From assembly GCF_022711995.1 (NCBI RefSeq), contig NZ_JALAHI010000030.1, positions 1-64,000 of the forward strand: a DNA stretch of 64,000 nucleotides, read 5' to 3'. Position 1 is the first letter of the stretch. Each line of letters starts with the position of its first letter. This DNA is from Enterococcus sp. (GTDB taxonomy: Bacteria; Bacillota; Bacilli; Lactobacillales; Enterococcaceae). The position numbers and the translations under genes were made by a program. Shown here piece after piece: positions 62,093 to 64,000 of the stretch. The notes under the pieces are model-generated. The model ran no database searches. It saw only the letters and a list, made by a program, of their open reading frames with translations, and had not been told where the DNA came from.

Positions 62093-63091
62093 TTTTGGTG
62101 CTCGATAACCAGCAGCTTTTGCTTCCCCAATCGTTTTGAACCATTCCTTTGGATTTGTTGTCTGTTCATAGCCTCTTGTACCTGGCAAATGATAAATGCC
62201 GTTTTTCGATCCTTTGATCAATCCATTTCCCTTTGCATCCACATATTCTTTTTCATCTTCAGAAGTTGATGCACTGTTTTTTGTCGTAGTGCTGGTCGTA
62301 GCGGAGGTTTCTTCAGAAAGAACGCTTGTCCCATCTTGGTAATGGATCGTTACACCGTCTTGAATATTGAAAATATAAATATTGAAGCGGATAGTGTCAT
62401 CCCCAATCGATTGGGCTTGCATCTGAACACCACGAGCCACTAGTTCGTCTCCTCGGTAGATAGGGGTCACCGAATATCGAACATAATGGTTGGGGTCTTG
62501 TTCCAAGTAATACTTGATATCCATCTCATAGCGCAGCATCTCGGGATTATTTAATTGCTGCGTTCCTGTGATCAAATTCTTCCAATTGGCATTTTCTCCA
62601 GCTAAAGCAAAACCGATCAAATGCGTCCGATTATAAAGATAGCCTTTCTTCAGCTTTTTATTGTGCCAGCCAGTCGGTGTGACACTTGAGATGTCCCCGC
62701 GCTTTTCAGTAGGCATAAGCGACTGATTCAACATAGCTTCCGCAGAAGTGGCTCGATTTAAATGATCGAGGTCTCCATACTTTTCCCAGGCACCGGTTTT
62801 TGTAGAGAGGGTCTCTTGAGAGAAAGTAGGAACATTGCCGTTGATAGGAATCGTCTGTGTTCCTTGGTACACCAATTCAGCTAAATCATTTGCTGATTGA
62901 GTTTCTTTTGAAGACGTTTCTGGTACCTCCGAAGTCTGCGAAGTCCCTTTGGTTGATTCTTGTATATTTGTTTGTATAGAAGAATTGCTTGATGGGGCAG
63001 GGGTCGGTTCTTTTTGGGTTTGGGTATATAGTCCGATACCAAGGACAGCAGCCACCAAAAGACCGATCGTCCCAATAAGTTTCTTTGCCAT
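62090..63091 (-). CDS. Secreted or membrane-anchored DNA/RNA non-specific endonuclease
   Basis: A 333-residue protein. An N-terminal hydrophobic segment (about 5-22) is followed by a Ser/Thr-rich linker, then the beta-beta-alpha-metal nuclease domain (about 70-235) with YNRTHLIGFALAGENANW and NLITGTQQLNN, in which His follows NRT (DRGH in EndA). A second Ser/Thr linker leads to a C-terminal segment IYHLPGTRGYEQT to EAKAAGYRAP, typical of the small sunset domain. It degrades extracellular nucleic acid. TAGGAGC precedes the ATG. Confidence 0.85.
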   Translation of the reverse strand: MAKKLIGTIGLLVAAVLGIGLYTQTQKEPTPAPSSNSSIQTNIQESTKGTSQTSEVPETSSKETQSANDLAELVYQGTQTIPINGNVPTFSQETLSTKTGAWEKYGDLDHLNRATSAEAMLNQSLMPTEKRGDISSVTPTGWHNKKLKKGYLYNRTHLIGFALAGENANWKNLITGTQQLNNPEMLRYEMDIKYYLEQDPNHYVRYSVTPIYRGDELVARGVQMQAQSIGDDTIRFNIYIFNIQDGVTIHYQDGTSVLSEETSATTSTTTKNSASTSEDEKEYVDAKGNGLIKGSKNGIYHLPGTRGYEQTTNPKEWFKTIGEAKAAGYRAPK

Positions 63092-63506
63092 GATATGCTC
63101 CTAACCTATGTTTTGCTCCTTTTTTGCATAACCGTCTTTGACTGACTGTTTGCCAGCAAGTTTCAATAAAAGGAGGAAAAAAATATTCTGGTCCTATCAT
63201 ACCACTTTTTAAATAACAGGTGAAACGAAGAATCTCATTTTTAACGGTTATTTCGTGAAGAAAGCAATAAAAATAGGGAAGTTATATAACGCAACCTTCA
63301 CAAATTCACTCACCGCCAATCACAAGAAGGGGAATGCCGTTCAATGAGGAAGGATACAAGGAAAGATAAACAACAGGGAACGAAAAGAGGAGAGGGGCTG
63401 TACAATTTTTAGGGGAGGCTCTCTGGCATACCTGAGGAGAAGAAAGGGGACCCGAGCACCAGAGGGGAAATCAACCAATATCTAGCCAATCACTTAGCTA
63501 AGATGC

Positions 63507-63539
63507 TATACTAGAGATACATCAATAAGATACATCAAT
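63507..63539 (+). promoter_or_regulatory. Extended -10 and tandem repeat upstream of rsgA
   Basis: TGCTATACT (extended -10, TATACT at 63507) lies 4 nt before two copies of GATACATCAAT (63516 and 63529). The repeats fall at the expected 5' end of the transcript. The gene-free stretch 63092-63506 before it shows nothing else. Confidence 0.45.
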
Positions 63540-63572
63540 CGATGAATTTACTCACGAAAGGAGAAATGTCAT

Positions 63573-63620
63573 ATGAAAACTTATAGTGTACGTCAATATC
63601 ACGGAGGTTTCCCTTTATAG
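63573..63620 (+). CDS. Short leader ORF before rsgA
   Basis: Fifteen codons, MKTYSVRQYHGGFPL, behind AAAGGAG at 8-9 nt, one of the stronger ribosome binding sites in the region. It ends 32 nt before rsgA. GGAGGT near its end can pair with GCCTCC at 63627-63632. It may be a leader peptide, or chance. Confidence 0.4.
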   Translation: MKTYSVRQYHGGFPL

Positions 63621-63652
63621 AGTGATGCCTCCAAATATAATGGAGGGAATTC

Positions 63653-64000
63653 ATGGAAAATCAAGGAATCGTTATCTTTCAAGCAAAGGATCTGGCAAAA
63701 GTCGTCTTGCCCTCAGGAGAAGAACGTTATGCCCGCGTCTCCGGGAAGTTTCGCCAGCAAGCAATAGCGTTGAAAGACTATCCCATCGTGGGCGATCGGG
63801 TGGTGGGCCATTGCTATGATCAAAATCAGTTTTTAATTGATGCCGTTTTGCCCCGAAAAAGCTTCTTGCAACGAAAGGTTGCTGGAAATCGCCTAGATGA
63901 ACAAGGAATTGCAGCAAATGTCACAACTGTCTTTCTTACAACAAGCGCCAATGAAGAATTTAATCTCGCTCGATTGGAACGATTTGTCACGATTGTTTGG
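63653..64000 (+). CDS. rsgA: Ribosome small-subunit-dependent GTPase RsgA (partial)
   Basis: The first 116 codons of RsgA, cut by the window end. The N-terminal OB-fold (ARVSGKFRQQ and DYPIVGDRVV) and the start of the GTPase domain (ANVTTVFLTTSANEEFNLARLERFVT) are recognisable. RsgA helps late 30S assembly. GGAGGG precedes the ATG at 5 nt. The GTP-binding motifs lie beyond the window. Confidence 0.9.
   Translation, partial: MENQGIVIFQAKDLAKVVLPSGEERYARVSGKFRQQAIALKDYPIVGDRVVGHCYDQNQFLIDAVLPRKSFLQRKVAGNRLDEQGIAANVTTVFLTTSANEEFNLARLERFVTIVW

Noticed and set aside
1-64000. CRISPR arrays, prophage, complete insertion sequences, tRNA or rRNA genes
   Set aside because: No regularly spaced repeats, transposase or integrase frames, or RNA-gene signatures were seen on either strand.

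Overview
The window reads as a chromosomal segment of a low-GC Gram-positive lactic acid bacterium, most likely Enterococcus or a close relative. The evidence is the WxL/LPXTG surface-protein cassette, an Mga-like regulator, strong AGGAGG-type ribosome binding sites, GatABC-type PTS genes, a BceRS-BceAB module and AT-rich intergenic regions with many rho-independent terminators. I cannot fix the species. There is no rRNA, tRNA, CRISPR array, phage or complete insertion sequence; the content is metabolic and accessory modules, most of them closed by clear terminators.

Layout. 0.2-1.8 kb: a two-gene ABC exporter. 2.0-7.8 kb: an Mga-like regulator and a WxL cell-surface operon (small WxL protein, DUF916/DUF3324 protein, small LPXTG protein, large WxL protein). 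7.8-9.1 kb: minus-strand TPR protein, cytidine deaminase and a small membrane protein. 9.5-14.2 kb: a class Ib ribonucleotide reductase operon behind two NrdR boxes, nrdI-nrdE-nrdF'-nrdF. The first nrdF copy has lost the radical tyrosine and three metal ligands but keeps the C-terminal docking tail. 16.2-24.3 kb: a LysR gene divergent from a biotin-independent malonate decarboxylase operon (mdcH-A-C-DE-G, an acyltransferase-3-like membrane protein, mdcB). 24.5-29.2 kb: promoter, FMN riboswitch, attenuator and ribD-ribE-ribBA-ribH, then apbE. 29.6-35.3 kb: a LysR gene divergent from a flavin reductase, a large FMN-reductase/FMN_bind/FAD-dehydrogenase fusion (fumarate-reductase-like) and an oxalate/formate-antiporter-family carrier.

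36.6-43.1 kb: a PRD regulator with a sugar-acid operon (KDPG-type aldolase, galactitol-type PTS IIA, IIB and IIC, D-galactonate-dehydratase-like enzyme, membrane protein) that has no sugar-acid kinase. 43.4-47.2 kb: a fused permease/binding protein plus ATPase of the OpuC/EgtUV type with a glutathione-reductase-like flavoenzyme. 47.4-49.2 kb: a DXS-like thiamine-diphosphate enzyme. 49.6-55.3 kb: an AI-2E-family membrane protein, then a BceRS-like two-component system and BceAB-like transporter. 55.5-60.0 kb: minus-strand small genes including an ECF sigma factor, with two decayed genes (a lipoprotein and a HIT hydrolase). 60.2-64.0 kb: a Gfo/Idh/MocA oxidoreductase, divergent XRE and LexA-like regulators, a secreted nuclease, and the start of rsgA behind a short leader ORF.

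How parts may work together (inference). Riboflavin synthesis, ApbE and the FMN_bind-containing reductase form a plausible supply chain, ApbE attaching FMN covalently to a soluble enoate reductase whose acceptor may enter through the adjacent carrier. In the sugar-acid operon the PTS would do the phosphorylation normally done by a kinase. The most unusual single gene is the degenerate nrdF, which resembles in concept the metal-free Rnr4 subunit of yeast.
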